This document shows positions 44,201-53,200 of a DNA stretch of 64,000 bases, piece after piece. The notes beneath the pieces were generated by a model that was not told the DNA's origin, ran no database searches, and was given only the letters and a program-made list of their open reading frames with translations. Each line of letters opens with the position of its first letter. Positions within the stretch are counted from its first letter, which is position 1. The translations under genes and the position numbers were made by a program. The DNA is from Burkholderia gladioli (GTDB taxonomy: Bacteria > Pseudomonadota > Gammaproteobacteria > Burkholderiales > Burkholderiaceae). The stretch is taken from assembly GCF_000959725.1 (NCBI RefSeq), contig NZ_CP009323.1:3782001-3846000 (forward strand), in the 5' to 3' direction.

Positions 44201-47200
44201 CCGCCGAAACCAAACGAACTCACGCCGGCGAAACGGCGCTTCGCGCGCGGCCAGGCACGCGCCGCGGCGGCGATCTCCAGGCGCGAGCCGTCCAGCGAGC
44301 AATGGTGGTTCAGGCGCTGAAAATGCAGTTGCGCGGGCACGCGCTCGTGGCGCATCGACAGCACCGCCTTGATCAGGCTGGCGATGCCGGCGGCCGCTTC
44401 CAGGTGCCCCACGTGGGTCTTGACCGAACCGATCACGCAGGGCTCGGGCGGCGTCTCGCCATGCGCGAGCCCATGTTCGACCTGAGGTTCGGCATCGAGC
44501 ACCTGGCGCAGCGCGTTCAGCTCGACCGGGTCGCCCAGCGCGGTGCCGGTGCCATGCGCCTCGACATGGCCGATCGCGGCCGGCGCCACGCCGGCCTGCG
44601 CCAGCGCGCGCCGGATCACGGCGGCCTGCGCCAGGCCGTTGGGCGCGGTCAGGCCGTTGCTGCGCCCGTCCTGCTGCACGGCGGAGCCGAGGATCACGGC
44701 ATGCACGGTGTCGCCGTCGCGGCGCGCGTCGGACAGGCGCTTGAGCACCACCATCCCGCAACCCTCGCCGCGCACGTAGCCGTTGGCGCCGTCGTCGAAG
44801 GCCTTGCAGCGGCCGTCGGGCGACAGCACGCCCGATTCGGCGAAGGCCTCGCTGGTGCGCGTGGAGAGGATCAGGTTCACGCCGCCGGCGATCGCCAGCG
44901 TGCTCTCGCCGTCGCGCAGGCTGCGGCAGGCGGCATGCACGGCCACCAGCGAGGACGAACAGGCGGTGTCGATCGCCAGGCTCGGGCCGCGCAGGTCGAG
45001 CAGGTAGGACAGGCGGTTGGCCACCACGCTGAAGGCGCCGCCGGTGGTGTCGTAGAGCGAGAGCGCCTCGCCCGAGCCGTGGCGGACCTCGTCGTAGTCG
45101 CGGCTCGACACGCCGACGAACACGCCGGCCTGGCTGCCGGCCAGCGAGCCGGCCGCGATGCCGGCATGCTCCAGCGCCTCCCAGGCCACTTCGAGCACCA
45201 GGCGCTGCTGCGGGTCGATGTGCGCGGCCTCGACCGGCGCGATGCCGAACAGCTCGCCGTCGAAGCGGTCGACCTCGTCGAGGAAGCCGGCGATGCGCGT
45301 GAAGGCGGGCGCGCCGGCGCCGCCGATCGTGCGGAAGCTGCCGGCCGCCAGGCGCGCGGGCGGCACTTCGCGGACCGCGTCGATGCCCTGGTCGAGCAGG
45401 CGCCAGAAGGCCTCGGGATCGTCGGCGCCGGGCAGGCGGCAGCCGAGCCCGACGATCGCGATCGGCTCGTCCGGCTCGGGCGTCGCGCGCGCTTCATGCG
45501 CCGGCGCGGCCGCCGCCTCGGGCTCGCCGCACAGATGCAGCGCCAGCGCGAGCGGCGACGGGTAATCCCAGAACAAGGTGGGCTCGATCGGCCGGCCGAG
45601 CCGGCTCGACAGCGCCTCGGCGGTCTCCACGGCGAGGATCGAATCGACGCCGTGCGAGAAGAAACTCTGGGCCGGGTTGATCGAACGCGCCGGCAGGCCC
45701 AGGCGCTGCTCGATGCGCGCGCACAGCCATTCGACGATCCGCGCCGAGGCCGCCGGCGTCGCTGCCGCCTGGTCCGCCCGGTCCGTCGCGAACGGCGCGC
45801 GGGCCGGCGGGGGCGTATCCCCGGCGGCGGCGCGCTGGCGCTCGCGACGCGCGAGTTCCGGCAGCGCGCCGCGCTCCAGGTCGTCGCGGCATTGGCGGCG
45901 GCGGATCTTGCCGCTGGAGGTGCGCGGCACGCCGCCGGCCTTGAGCAGCACGATCACGGCCGGCTGCACGCCGATCCGCTCGAACACGGCTTCGGCGATC
46001 GCACCGAACATCGCCTCCTCGGGCTGCCGACGGAAATCGAGCTCCTGCACCACCACCAGTTGCTCGGCGCCCTCGCCTTCCCGGGTGAAGGCCGCGGCCG
46101 CGTCGATGCGCAGGCCGGGGTGGCTGGCGAACGAGGCTTCCTCGACGTCCTGCGGGTAGACGTTGCGCCCGCCGATGATGATCAGGTCCTTGATGCGCCC
46201 GCTGACGAACAACTGGCCGTCGTGCAGGAAGCCGAGATCGCCGGTGCGCATGTAGGCGGTGCCGCTCGCGTCGCCTTCCAGGCGCGCGCCGAATGCTTCC
46301 GCGCTGGCTTCCGGCTTGCCCCAGTAGCCGGCCGCGACGTTCTCGCCGGCCACCCAGATCTCGCCGATGCCGCCCTCGGCCAGCTCGATGCCGCGCTCGG
46401 GATCAACGATGCGCAACTCGCGCGTGACCGGCGCGCCGGCGGCCACCAGCGTCTTGTCCGGCTGGTCCTCGTGGGTGCCCAGCAGCGGACCCGCGCCGCG
46501 CCGCGAGGACGACACCATCAGGGTGGCTTCCGCCAGGCCGTAGCAGGTCAGGAAGGCCTCGCGGCGGAAGCCGCTGGCGGCGAAGGCCTCGGCGAAGCGA
46601 TCGAGCGTGCGCGGGCGCACCGGCTCGGCGCCGCAATAGGCGGCCACCCAGCTCGACAGGTCGAGCCCGGCGCGCTGGGCCTCGCCGATGCGCTCCACGC
46701 ACAGGTCGTAGGCGAAGTTGGGCGCGCCCGAATGCGTGACGCGATAGCGGCCGATCGCGTCGAGCCAGGCGAGCGGATTGCGCAGGAACGCGTTGGGCGA
46801 CATCACCACGGAATGGATGCCCAGGTACAGCACCTGCAGCAGGCCGCCGATCAGGCCCATGTCGTGGTACGGCGGCAGCCAGGTCGCGCCGACGCTGTCG
46901 GCGTCCAGCGAGAACGCGGCCTGGATCAGCTCGGCGTCGCCGACCAGGTTGCGATGGGTGATCATCACGCCCTTGGGCGTGCCGGTCGACCCTGAGGTGT
47001 ACTGAAGGAAGGCGACATCGTCATGACGGGCGTGATGGAGCGTGCTGTCCTGCAACACCTGGCTCGCATGCGAATCGAGCGAGGTTTCGAGCCAGCCCTC
47101 GCAATCCACCAGCTTGCGCATCGCCTCGGCCTCGCCCGGCGAGGTCATCGCCAGCGCGGGCGAGCAGTCGCGCAGGATCGCGGCGATCCGCTCCGAGCCG

Positions 47201-47562
47201 CGCCGGTTGCGCGGCGGATAACAGGGCACCGCGATCACGCCGGCCAGCAGGCAGCCGAGGAAGGCGCTCAGGTAATCGGCGCCGGGCTGGTAGAACAGCA
47301 CGGCGCGCGAGCCCGGTTCGGCACGTTCGGCGATCGCGGCGGCGATGCCACGCGCCGCCTCATACATTTCGGAGTACGTGGTATTACGTAGATCACCGTC
47401 GCCGAGCCAGATGAACGCGAGTTTGTCCGGATGCGCCAGGGCGCGGGCCGCGAAGATCTCCGGAAAGGTCCGCTCCGGCGCGCTTGACGGCGCGCCTGCC
47501 GGGGCGGACAGGGCGTCCGGTCGTGCTGATGATGTAGCGATGCCGCGCACCCTTTGCTTCAT
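26212..47562 (-). CDS. NRPS-A: lipo-initiating hybrid FAAL/PKS/aminotransferase/LLM/NRPS (7116 aa)
   Basis: This gene starts the assembly line. Domain order: FAAL, ACP, KS, AT, ACP, class III aminotransferase (AMT), free-standing LLM, then four C-A-PCP modules (unassigned, Asn, unassigned, Thr). The front end resembles MycA/ItuA (beta-amino fatty acids), and with the added monooxygenase it resembles the microginin and puwainaphycin starters, which make alpha-hydroxy-beta-amino acyl chains. There is no KR, which fits transamination of a beta-keto group. Start: ATG at 47562 with GGAG about 8 nt upstream. The gene is preceded by the 155-aa gene after 150 nt. The C-terminus (residues after PPNRIP, ending RTVELRI) looks like a short linear motif for the TubC-type docking domain of NRPS-B. 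It holds both repeat cassettes described separately. Confidence 0.97.
26285..29650 (-). other. NRPS-A module 4: E/C, A(Thr), PCP and docking tail
   Basis: Dual E/C ([16 protein letters not shown]). The A domain code DFWNIGMVHK is the standard threonine pattern. The A domain is in the 1.34-kb inverted repeat shared with NRPS-C module 2. After the PCP the chain keeps the start of the usual E/C linker (VVPPNRIP) and then turns into a short tail ending VELRI. Confidence 0.9.
26864..28206 (-). repeat. Thr A-domain repeat, copy in NRPS-A (inverted repeat with 54871-56213)
   Basis: About 1343 bp is nearly identical, in opposite orientation, to 54871-56213 of NRPS-C. Positions pair so that their sum is 83077. 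Differences are few (for example Arg/Gln, His/Gln and Gly/Ser changes). The repeat starts just before the end of the C domain and runs to just past the A8 motif. Confidence 0.93.
29665..32925 (-). other. NRPS-A module 3: E/C, A(unassigned), PCP
   Basis: Dual E/C domain ([16 protein letters not shown]), predicted to epimerise the preceding Asn. The A domain code reads DALFMGVTFK. The overall pattern resembles Val/Leu-type pockets but I cannot assign it. A4 is [12 protein letters not shown] and A5 is [11 protein letters not shown]10 reads [25 protein letters not shown]. Confidence 0.8.
32960..36045 (-). other. NRPS-A module 2: C, A(Asn), PCP
   Basis: LCL-type C domain ([23 protein letters not shown]). 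The A domain code DATKVGEVGK predicts Asn. The A domain and PCP start lie in the 1.68-kb repeat shared with NRPS-B module 4. Confidence 0.85.
33054..34731 (-). repeat. Asn A-domain repeat, copy in NRPS-A (direct repeat with 11041-12718)
   Basis: Partner of 11041-12718. Both copies are on the minus strand and in the same reading frame, so recombination between them would keep a translatable NRPS. The border near the C domain is sharp: TGCGCCCG is shared, then the copies diverge completely. Confidence 0.93.
36130..39320 (-). other. NRPS-A module 1: atypical C (HEIVADG), atypical A, PCP
   Basis: The C domain joins the beta-amino acyl chain to residue 1. Its active-site motif reads MHEIVADG (residue about 2875), with Glu at the usual catalytic second His. 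The A domain is divergent: A3 is [12 protein letters not shown] with KP instead of KG, A5 is YGATE instead of YGPTE, and the code reads DARHLSLLVK, which I cannot assign. The PCP ([14 protein letters not shown]) is normal. Confidence 0.8.
39466..40500 (-). other. NRPS-A free-standing luciferase-like monooxygenase domain
   Basis: About 340 residues (about 2356-2695) of the MupA/Atu3671-type FMN-dependent LLM family: [36 protein letters not shown] and [16 protein letters not shown]. It sits directly after the AMT, as in the microginin and puwainaphycin synthetases, where the equivalent domain is assigned to alpha-hydroxylation of the starter chain. It is the third LLM in the pathway and the only one not inside an A domain. 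Confidence 0.9.
40640..42040 (-). other. NRPS-A aminotransferase domain (class III, PLP)
   Basis: A glutamate-1-semialdehyde aminotransferase-like domain. Motifs: [39 protein letters not shown] and the PLP lysine in [10 protein letters not shown] (residue about 2142). By analogy with MycA/ItuA it converts the beta-keto group of the ACP-bound chain into a beta-amine, the nucleophile for the first C domain or for later ring closure. Confidence 0.92.
42365..45475 (-). other. NRPS-A PKS module: KS, AT (malonyl), ACP
   Basis: The KS has the DTACSSSL cysteine (residue about 866), EAHGTGT and [10 protein letters not shown] histidines, so it looks active. The AT has [10 protein letters not shown] and the HAFH signature associated with malonyl-CoA. 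The ACP serine is in [11 protein letters not shown] (residue about 1690). No KR, DH or ER is present. One round of two-carbon extension leaving a beta-ketoacyl-ACP is predicted. Confidence 0.92.
45480..47562 (-). other. NRPS-A loading unit: fatty acyl-AMP ligase and ACP
   Basis: The FAAL (residues about 30-560) shows [18 protein letters not shown] near 190, [24 protein letters not shown] and the FAAL-typical [18 protein letters not shown]. It activates a free fatty acid as acyl-AMP and passes it to the first ACP (serine in [10 protein letters not shown], residue about 640). Chain length cannot be read from the sequence. Confidence 0.92.
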
Positions 47563-47668
47563 GGTGTCTCCAGTGTCGTCACGGCCGGCCAGCCGTGCGT
47601 CCCGCGTTGTCTTTCATCGATGCGGCCGGCGCCGTGGTTCCGGCGCCGTGCCGCCCTGCTCCTGATCC

Positions 47669-47694
47669 GGCGACACGCTCGCGAGCGTGTCGCC
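47669..47694. repeat. 26-bp perfect palindrome between the 155-aa gene and NRPS-A
   Basis: GGCGACACGCTCG is followed immediately by its reverse complement with no spacer. It begins 18 nt after the 155-aa stop codon on the minus strand. In RNA it would form a strong hairpin, but no T-run follows. It may be a partial terminator, an RNase-processing or stabilising hairpin that changes the ratio of the small protein to the megasynthases, or a dimeric protein-binding site. The remainder of the 150-nt gap has only the NRPS-A ribosome-binding site and a short direct repeat (CCGGCGCCGTG twice). Confidence 0.6.
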
Positions 47695-47712
47695 CGCCCC
47701 GCCGCGCCCGGC

Positions 47713-48180
47713 TCAGCTGACCATCAGGTTCGCGCTGAACGAGCGCAAGGCCTGCTCGCAGCGCGCCAGGGTCGCCTCGCGCCCGAACACCTGCATGCTC
47801 GCGAACGGATCGAGCGGTGACGGACCGAACAGCATCCAGCAACTGCAGATCATCTCGGCATGCCGCGCGCCCAGGCCATGCAGGCTCGCCACGCGCATCG
47901 CGGCCGAGCGCAGCCCGGCCGCCCGCCACTCGGCCAGGCTCGCGAATTCGTCCAGCAGCGTGCTCATGAAGGCCACGGTTTCACGCGGATCCGGAGAAAT
48001 CGCATGCAATAAGGCCTGGGCCCGGAATGGCGGCTGGCGAGTCAGCAATGGCCATAGACGGTCGGTTATTTCGTCTCGATCGAGACCCGCCGCATAAGCC
48101 AGCTCAATCAGCTCGTCGCTAAGCAGGACAGTGCGCACATGCGCCCTGAGGTCTTCGGCAAACCGTGACTTGCTGCGCAT
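47713..48180 (-). CDS. Conserved small protein of unknown family (155 aa), paralogue of the 157-aa protein at 1988-2461
   Basis: First gene of the giant minus-strand operon. I do not recognise the family. It is soluble-looking, probably all-helical, with no signal peptide. It aligns along its full length with the 157-aa protein: RFAEDLRAHV at the start, LLSDELIELA and AGLDRD, a central LL.(R)..PF....LLHAI, ICSCWMLFG, ASMQ, FGRE and a C-terminal MVS (LVS in the paralogue). Start: ATG at 48180 with AAAGGA about 7 nt upstream. Position and promoter mirror the left operon, so the promoter and gene were probably duplicated together. A regulatory, chaperone or adaptor role is conceivable; nothing in the sequence proves it. 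Confidence 0.85.
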   Translation of the reverse strand: MRSKSRFAEDLRAHVRTVLLSDELIELAYAAGLDRDEITDRLWPLLTRQPPFRAQALLHAISPDPRETVAFMSTLLDEFASLAEWRAAGLRSAAMRVASLHGLGARHAEMICSCWMLFGPSPLDPFASMQVFGREATLARCEQALRSFSANLMVS

Positions 48181-48544
48181 GCTTTTCCTTTGAACCTGAT
48201 ACCCGGCATTCGGGCAATGCTCAGCGAAAAATCAACTGCTTTAAAAGTCTTTCGTCCGCGATGTCAAAATGACATTCCGATGGCTTCGATTTTGTTTCAT
48301 ATGCATATCGTGCCCGCGCCAATTCGGTAACAAGGTTGTTCGGGCCGGAACCATTCGGAAATTCCGACATTGCTTCGCATACCGACCAGTCTCTCCGGAC
48401 CCGCCCCGACCGCCAGGAGAGCCCTTCCACAAAGGCTCTCGCGCACGTGGAATGCCGTGCTCGGCGCGACTTCGCACCGGCTTCGCGCATGGCGGAACCG
48501 TCGCCGGCCGGTCTCGATCATCCCTGCCACGCACACAATCCATT

Positions 48545-48601
48545 GCTTGATTTCGGCAGGATTGTAGTTCAAACTTTTGCTCACGTTAAGAGAATTTGTT
48601 C
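48545..48601 (-). promoter_or_regulatory. Conserved promoter element of the giant minus-strand operon (copy 2)
   Basis: On the minus strand: -35 TTAACG (48589-48584), exactly 17 bp, then -10 TACAAT (48566-48561). 39 of 43 positions equal those of 1741-1783. Only four single substitutions occur in this stretch, and matching fades about 14 nt past the -10 box. Transcription from here would leave a leader of about 370 nt before the 155-aa gene. Confidence 0.7.
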
Positions 48602-48782
48602 CGAGACATTTCGACCGATAAAGATCCGTACCCGCGAAGTCGACGTAAAAGAATACGTGTGGAGAATCAGGGTTTTCGAGCGTAGCGAAATTGCTTCCTT
48701 GCTTGAATCAATGAATTGTGACAATGGTGTGGCCTGACGTCCGTAACTCTTTTTGATTTGCGGCATTCAGCCCGTTTTCCTT

Positions 48783-48794
48783 GTCAGGCCTGAC
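48783..48794. promoter_or_regulatory. 12-bp palindrome GTCAGGCCTGAC with nearby half-site
   Basis: A perfect palindrome lies 393 nt upstream of the plus-strand dioxygenase start. The half GGCCTGAC recurs at 48731-48738 in the same orientation. This could be an operator, but short palindromes in GC-rich DNA can arise by chance. Confidence 0.25.
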
Positions 48795-49186
48795 TCCGGC
48801 ACGTGCTTCCCAAATAGCGGGCAAGCGGTGATTCCGGCAATACGCACGACAACAGACAACGCGCGATTCGCGCGGCCCGGCACGCCCGGCGCATGAGAGA
48901 GACGAGGCAGGAGAACATGAAACCGAGCGTCCCGTTGACGAACCTGAGAGCCCCGACGATCGATCTTCCAGGACAGGCCGCCGGCCTTCCGGCGCGGCGC
49001 TCGACGCCGGCTGCCTGATTCGACGGCGCGCATCCGCGCATGTGCCGCGCGTGGCGACACGCACCTTCATTCCCATCGCTGTTGGCGGGTTCGATTCGCA
49101 CGAACACGCATGGCTTCGCTTCGCCGACGCGCGCCGGGCCGAGCCACCGGAAACTGATCTGACGTCCTGAAAACTGGAATTGGTCC

Positions 49187-50146
49187 ATGGAAAAAAATGG
49201 CGGCCCGCATCTCATCGCTGAGGATACCTCACGACTTGAAGCACGCGAGCATGAAACGGTCCCGCAGTCGGTGGCATTTGCCATCGAGGCGCTCAGGCGC
49301 GACAACGTCGCGCTGCTGCGCGGCGTCGAGCAGGACGATGCGGACGACGTGATGTACCAAGTGGCCGGCGGCTTCGATTTGTCGGACCAGCTCGAGATCC
49401 AGGCCGGCTTCGCCGATTTCCGCGGCCATCGCAAGCGCGCCACGCGGTTCTTCATGACGGTCAACACGCGCGGCGACTACCAGGTGATCCCCGCCCATTC
49501 CGAGGGCTCGCACAGCATCGGCATGCAGCTCGCCGGCTTCTACTGCTTCGAGAACAGTACCGACGGCGGCGAGTCGATCCTGATGAACGTGGCCCCCGAC
49601 AGCGCCGCCTGGCAGCAGGTGCGCGAGCTGACCCACCGCGGTATCGCGCGGGACGGCCCGCTCACGCGCGAGGCCAGTCTGCGCGCGCGCGCCACGTATG
49701 GGATCGAAACCACCTCCACCGCGCTCGACGAGGGCGATCAGGTGCTGGCCACGCTGGACAGCACGATCCCCGGGCTCGAGGTGCATCGCGTGCTGGCGCG
49801 CGCCCGGCCGGTGCACGGCAGGATCCTCGGGCGCGAGCAATACGCCTACTGGGACAGCATCGCCAGTTACGACTTCGATGCCGGCGAGGCCTTTATCGAA
49901 CTGCTGCGATCGAATCGAATACTCAGGAATGCTCAAGTTGCGCTCGGCGTCGAGGCGCTCGACAACGCCTACGAGCGGCGCGTGTGGCGCTCGGGCGTCG
50001 ATTACGCCGCGCTGTTCCGCTGCAAGCTGACGGCGCGGCTCGCGCCCGGCGAGCTGCTGATCCAGAACAACGTGAGCTGGACCCACGCCACCTGCAACTG
50101 GACGCCCGGCTCGGGCGTGAGGCGCGTGGTCGCCGCGTTCGCGTGA
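49187..50146 (+). CDS. TauD/clavaminate-synthase-like Fe(II)/2-oxoglutarate dioxygenase
   Basis: 319-aa non-heme iron dioxygenase, a second one in the cluster and only distantly related to that at 3230-4189. Visible iron triad: His104 and Glu106 in IPAHSEGSHSIGMQLAG, and His300 in NNVSWTHATCNW, followed by GSGVRRVV whose Arg pair can bind 2-oxoglutarate. A GGES segment (STDGGESILMN) follows the first motif, as in the family. The ATG at 49187 has only a weak ribosome-binding site (GGA about 8 nt upstream). It is first in the plus-strand operon, 113 nt before NRPS-C; that gap holds a twice-repeated CGGCCGGCAA and the NRPS-C ribosome-binding site. Its likely role is hydroxylation of a residue on the synthetase or on the finished peptide. 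The substrate cannot be deduced. Confidence 0.85.
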   Translation: MEKNGGPHLIAEDTSRLEAREHETVPQSVAFAIEALRRDNVALLRGVEQDDADDVMYQVAGGFDLSDQLEIQAGFADFRGHRKRATRFFMTVNTRGDYQVIPAHSEGSHSIGMQLAGFYCFENSTDGGESILMNVAPDSAAWQQVRELTHRGIARDGPLTREASLRARATYGIETTSTALDEGDQVLATLDSTIPGLEVHRVLARARPVHGRILGREQYAYWDSIASYDFDAGEAFIELLRSNRILRNAQVALGVEALDNAYERRVWRSGVDYAALFRCKLTARLAPGELLIQNNVSWTHATCNWTPGSGVRRVVAAFA

Positions 50147-50259
50147 AGCGTCGAACCCTGCCCTGACCAGGCGGCCGGCAAGCAAGCCAGGGAAGCAGGC
50201 AAACAATCGGCCGGCAACGGGCCATCGAGATACCGATAGCGAGACAAAGGTCACGAGAC

Positions 50260-53200
50260 ATGACGAATGCCCTCCCCCTGTCCGACGCCAAGCAGGTGCT
50301 GCTCGACCGCTGGCTCAAGGGACAGGCGAAGCAGCCCCGGCGCGATGCGATCCTGCCGCGCGCCGAGCGCGGCGCGGCTGCGCCGCTGTCGTTCGCGCAG
50401 CAGCGCCTGTGGTTCCTCGACCAGCTCGACCCCGAGAGCGCCTTCTACAATATTCCCGCCGCGCTGCGCCTGCGGGGCCGGCTCGACGTGGTGGCGCTGT
50501 CGCGCACCTTCGACGAGATCGTGCGGCGCCACGAGATCCTGCGCACGCGCTTCCCCGCAGTGGACGGCGCGCCCACGCAGGTGGTCGAGCCGCCTTGCGC
50601 CACGGGTTTCGCGCTCGACAGCGAGCTGCTCGACCTGAGCGAGTTGGCCGCCGACGAATGCGACGCGGCCACCCGCCGGCTCGCCGAGGAGCAAGCGCGG
50701 GCGCCCTTCGATCTCGCATCGGGGCCACCGATCCGCGTCACGCTGATCCGCCACGGCGAGACCGAGCACGTGCTGTTGCTCACGCTGCACCATATCGTTT
50801 CCGACGGCTGGTCCACCGGCGTGCTGGTGGGCGAGATCGTCGGGATCTACACGGCCTTCTCGTCGGGCCGGCCCTCGCCGCTGCCCGAACTGGCGATCCA
50901 GTACGCGGATTTCGCGGCCTGGCAGCGCGGCTGGCTCGACGGCGCGGTGCTGCAGAACCAGATCGACTACTGGCTCGCGCAGCTCGATCCGCCGCCGGAG
51001 CTGCTGCGGCTGCCGACCGATTTCCCTCGCCCGGCCGCGCCGCGCCACCGCGGCGACACGGTGCCGCTCGAGATCGCGCCAGCCACGCTGGCCGGCCTGA
51101 ACGAGCTCGCGCGCCGCCACCAGGCCAGCCTGTTCATGGTGGTGGCCGCCGCCTTCGACGTGCTGCTGGCGCGCTACACCGGGCAGCAGGAGATCAGCAT
51201 CGGCACCGCCATCGCCAATCGCGGCCGCAACGAGATCGCGCCGCTGATCGGGTTCTTCGTCAACACCCTGGTGCTGCGCAGCCGCGTGGACCAGGCGGCC
51301 AGCTTCGAGACCCTGCTCGCGCAGGTACGCGCCACCACGCTCGACGCCTATGCGAACCAGGACGTGCCCTTCGAGCGGCTGGTCGAGCTGGTGCGACCCG
51401 AGCGCCATCCCGGCCACGCGCCGCTGGTGCAGGCCGCGCTCACGCTGCAGAACACCCCGCATCGCGAACTGAGCCTGCCGGGGCTTGCGCTGGAGCCGAT
51501 CGAGACGCTGCAGGCGAGTTCGAAGTTCGATCTGTCGGTGCACCTGGGCGAACGCGACGGCCGGCTCGGCGGCGTGATCGAGTACGACAGCGACCTGTTC
51601 GCGCGCGCCACCGTCGAGCGCATGGCGCGTCATTTCCTGCGCCTGCTCGATGCCATCGTGGCCGCACCCGCCGCGCGGCTCGACACGCTCGCGATGCAGG
51701 ATGCGCACGAACTCGACACCCTGCTCAAGGGCTGGAACGACACCGCCCGGCCGCGCCGCGAGCCGCGCCTGATCCACCAGCGCGTCGCTCGACAGGCCGC
51801 GCGCGCGCCCGATCACCCCGCCGTGCAGTTCGGCGACACCGTGCTCGGCTACGGCGAGCTCGACGCGCGCGCCAACCGGCTCGCGCAACTGCTGCGCCAG
51901 CGCGGCATCGGCGCCGAGGCGCTGGTGGGCCTGTGCCTGCCGCGCTCGCCGGAGCTGATCGTGGCGATGCTCGCCGTCCTCAAGGCGGGCGCCGCCTACG
52001 TGCCGCTCGATCCGGCTTATCCCGCCGAGCGCCTGGCCTGGATCGTCGAGGATTCGCGCGGTGCGCTGGTGCTCACGCATCGCGAGCTGGCGCCCCGGCT
52101 GCCGGCCGGCTGCCGCGTGCTCGCGCTCGACGACGAGCGCGCCGCCCTGGACGACGCGCCGGCCGTGCCGCCGCCGGCGGCCATCGCGCCGTCGAGCCTC
52201 GCCTATGTGATCTACACCTCGGGCTCGACCGGGCGCCCCAAGGGCGTGCTGCTGCACCACGACGGCCTCTGCAACCTGGTCGACGCGCAGGCCGAGGCCT
52301 TCGCGCTCACGCCCGAGCGCCGCGTGCTGCAGTTCGCCTCCTTCAACTTCGACGCCTCGACCTGGGAAATCTTCATGGCGCTGTCGGCCGGCGCCACGCT
52401 GTGCATGGCGCCGCGCGAAGCCCTGCTGCCGGGGCGCGATCTCGAAACCACGCTGCGGGCGCTGGAGATCGACACCGCCACGCTGCCGCCGGTGGCGCTC
52501 GCCACGCTCGAGCCTGCCGCGCTGCCGAGGCTCGCCACCATCGTGGTGGCCGGCGAGGCCTGCCCCAGCTCGCTGGCCCGCGCCTGGGCCCCCGGGCGAC
52601 GCTTCTTCAACGCCTATGGCCCCACCGAAACCACCGTCTGCGCGACGATGTTCCACTGCGAGCCGGAACGCATCCGGGACGAACCGGCCGGCTCGCCGCC
52701 GATCGGTCGGCCGCTGCCCAACACGCGGGTCTACCTGCTCGACGCGCGGCTTAACCCGGTGCCGCTCGGCGCGGCCGGCGAACTCTACGTGGCGGGCGCG
52801 GGCCTCGCGCGCGGCTACCTGAACCGCCCGGATCTGAGCGCCGCGAGCTTCCTGCCCGATCCCTTCGCCGCCGAACCCGGCGCGCGCATGTATCGCACCG
52901 GCGATCTGGCGCGCCATCGCGCCGACGGCACGCTCGACTACCTGGGCCGCAACGATGCGCAGCTCAAGCTGCGCGGCTACCGGATCGAGCCGGGCGAAAT
53001 CGAGGCACAGCTCGAACGCGCCGGCCTCAGCGATCCGGTGGTGATCGTGCGCGAGGACACGCCGGGCCGCGCGCAACTGGTGACCTACCACACCGGCGCC
53101 GCGCAGGAGCCGGAAACGCTGCGCGCCCGACTGGCCGAGCGGCTGCCCGAGCACATGGTGCCGGCCGCCTTCGTGGCCCTGCCCGCCCTGCCGCTCACGC

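Larger units (their letters stand above)
48181..49186. other. Divergent control region between the two NRPS operons
   Basis: About 1.0 kb without a gene I can support, with clearly lower GC than the flanks. It contains, from left to right, the leader of the minus-strand operon with small inverted repeats (ATGTCA-AAA-TGACAT at 48261-48275; the palindrome ATATGCATAT at 48299-48308), the conserved promoter copy 2 (48545-48601), a repeated GGCCTGAC half-site (48731-48738 and inside the palindrome at 48783-48794) and about 390 nt up to the dioxygenase start. I see no copy of the conserved promoter facing the plus-strand genes, so that direction probably uses a different promoter. Confidence 0.7.

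Noticed and set aside
26248..46995. Long plus-strand open frames opposite NRPS-A
   Set aside because: Same reason: they mirror the real minus-strand gene and have no recognisable domain or ribosome-binding site.
48221..48370. 49-codon minus-strand ORF in the leader of the giant operon
   Set aside because: The translated text looks protein-like, but there is no convincing ribosome-binding site, third-position GC is far below that of neighbouring genes, and the left leader has no counterpart. It could be a leader ORF, but the support is too weak to list.
48181..49186. LuxR-type (lux box) quorum-sensing sites
   Set aside because: I looked for dyads of the CTGT-N-ACAG type in the control region and found none that convinced me. 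The 12-bp palindrome does not fit that pattern.
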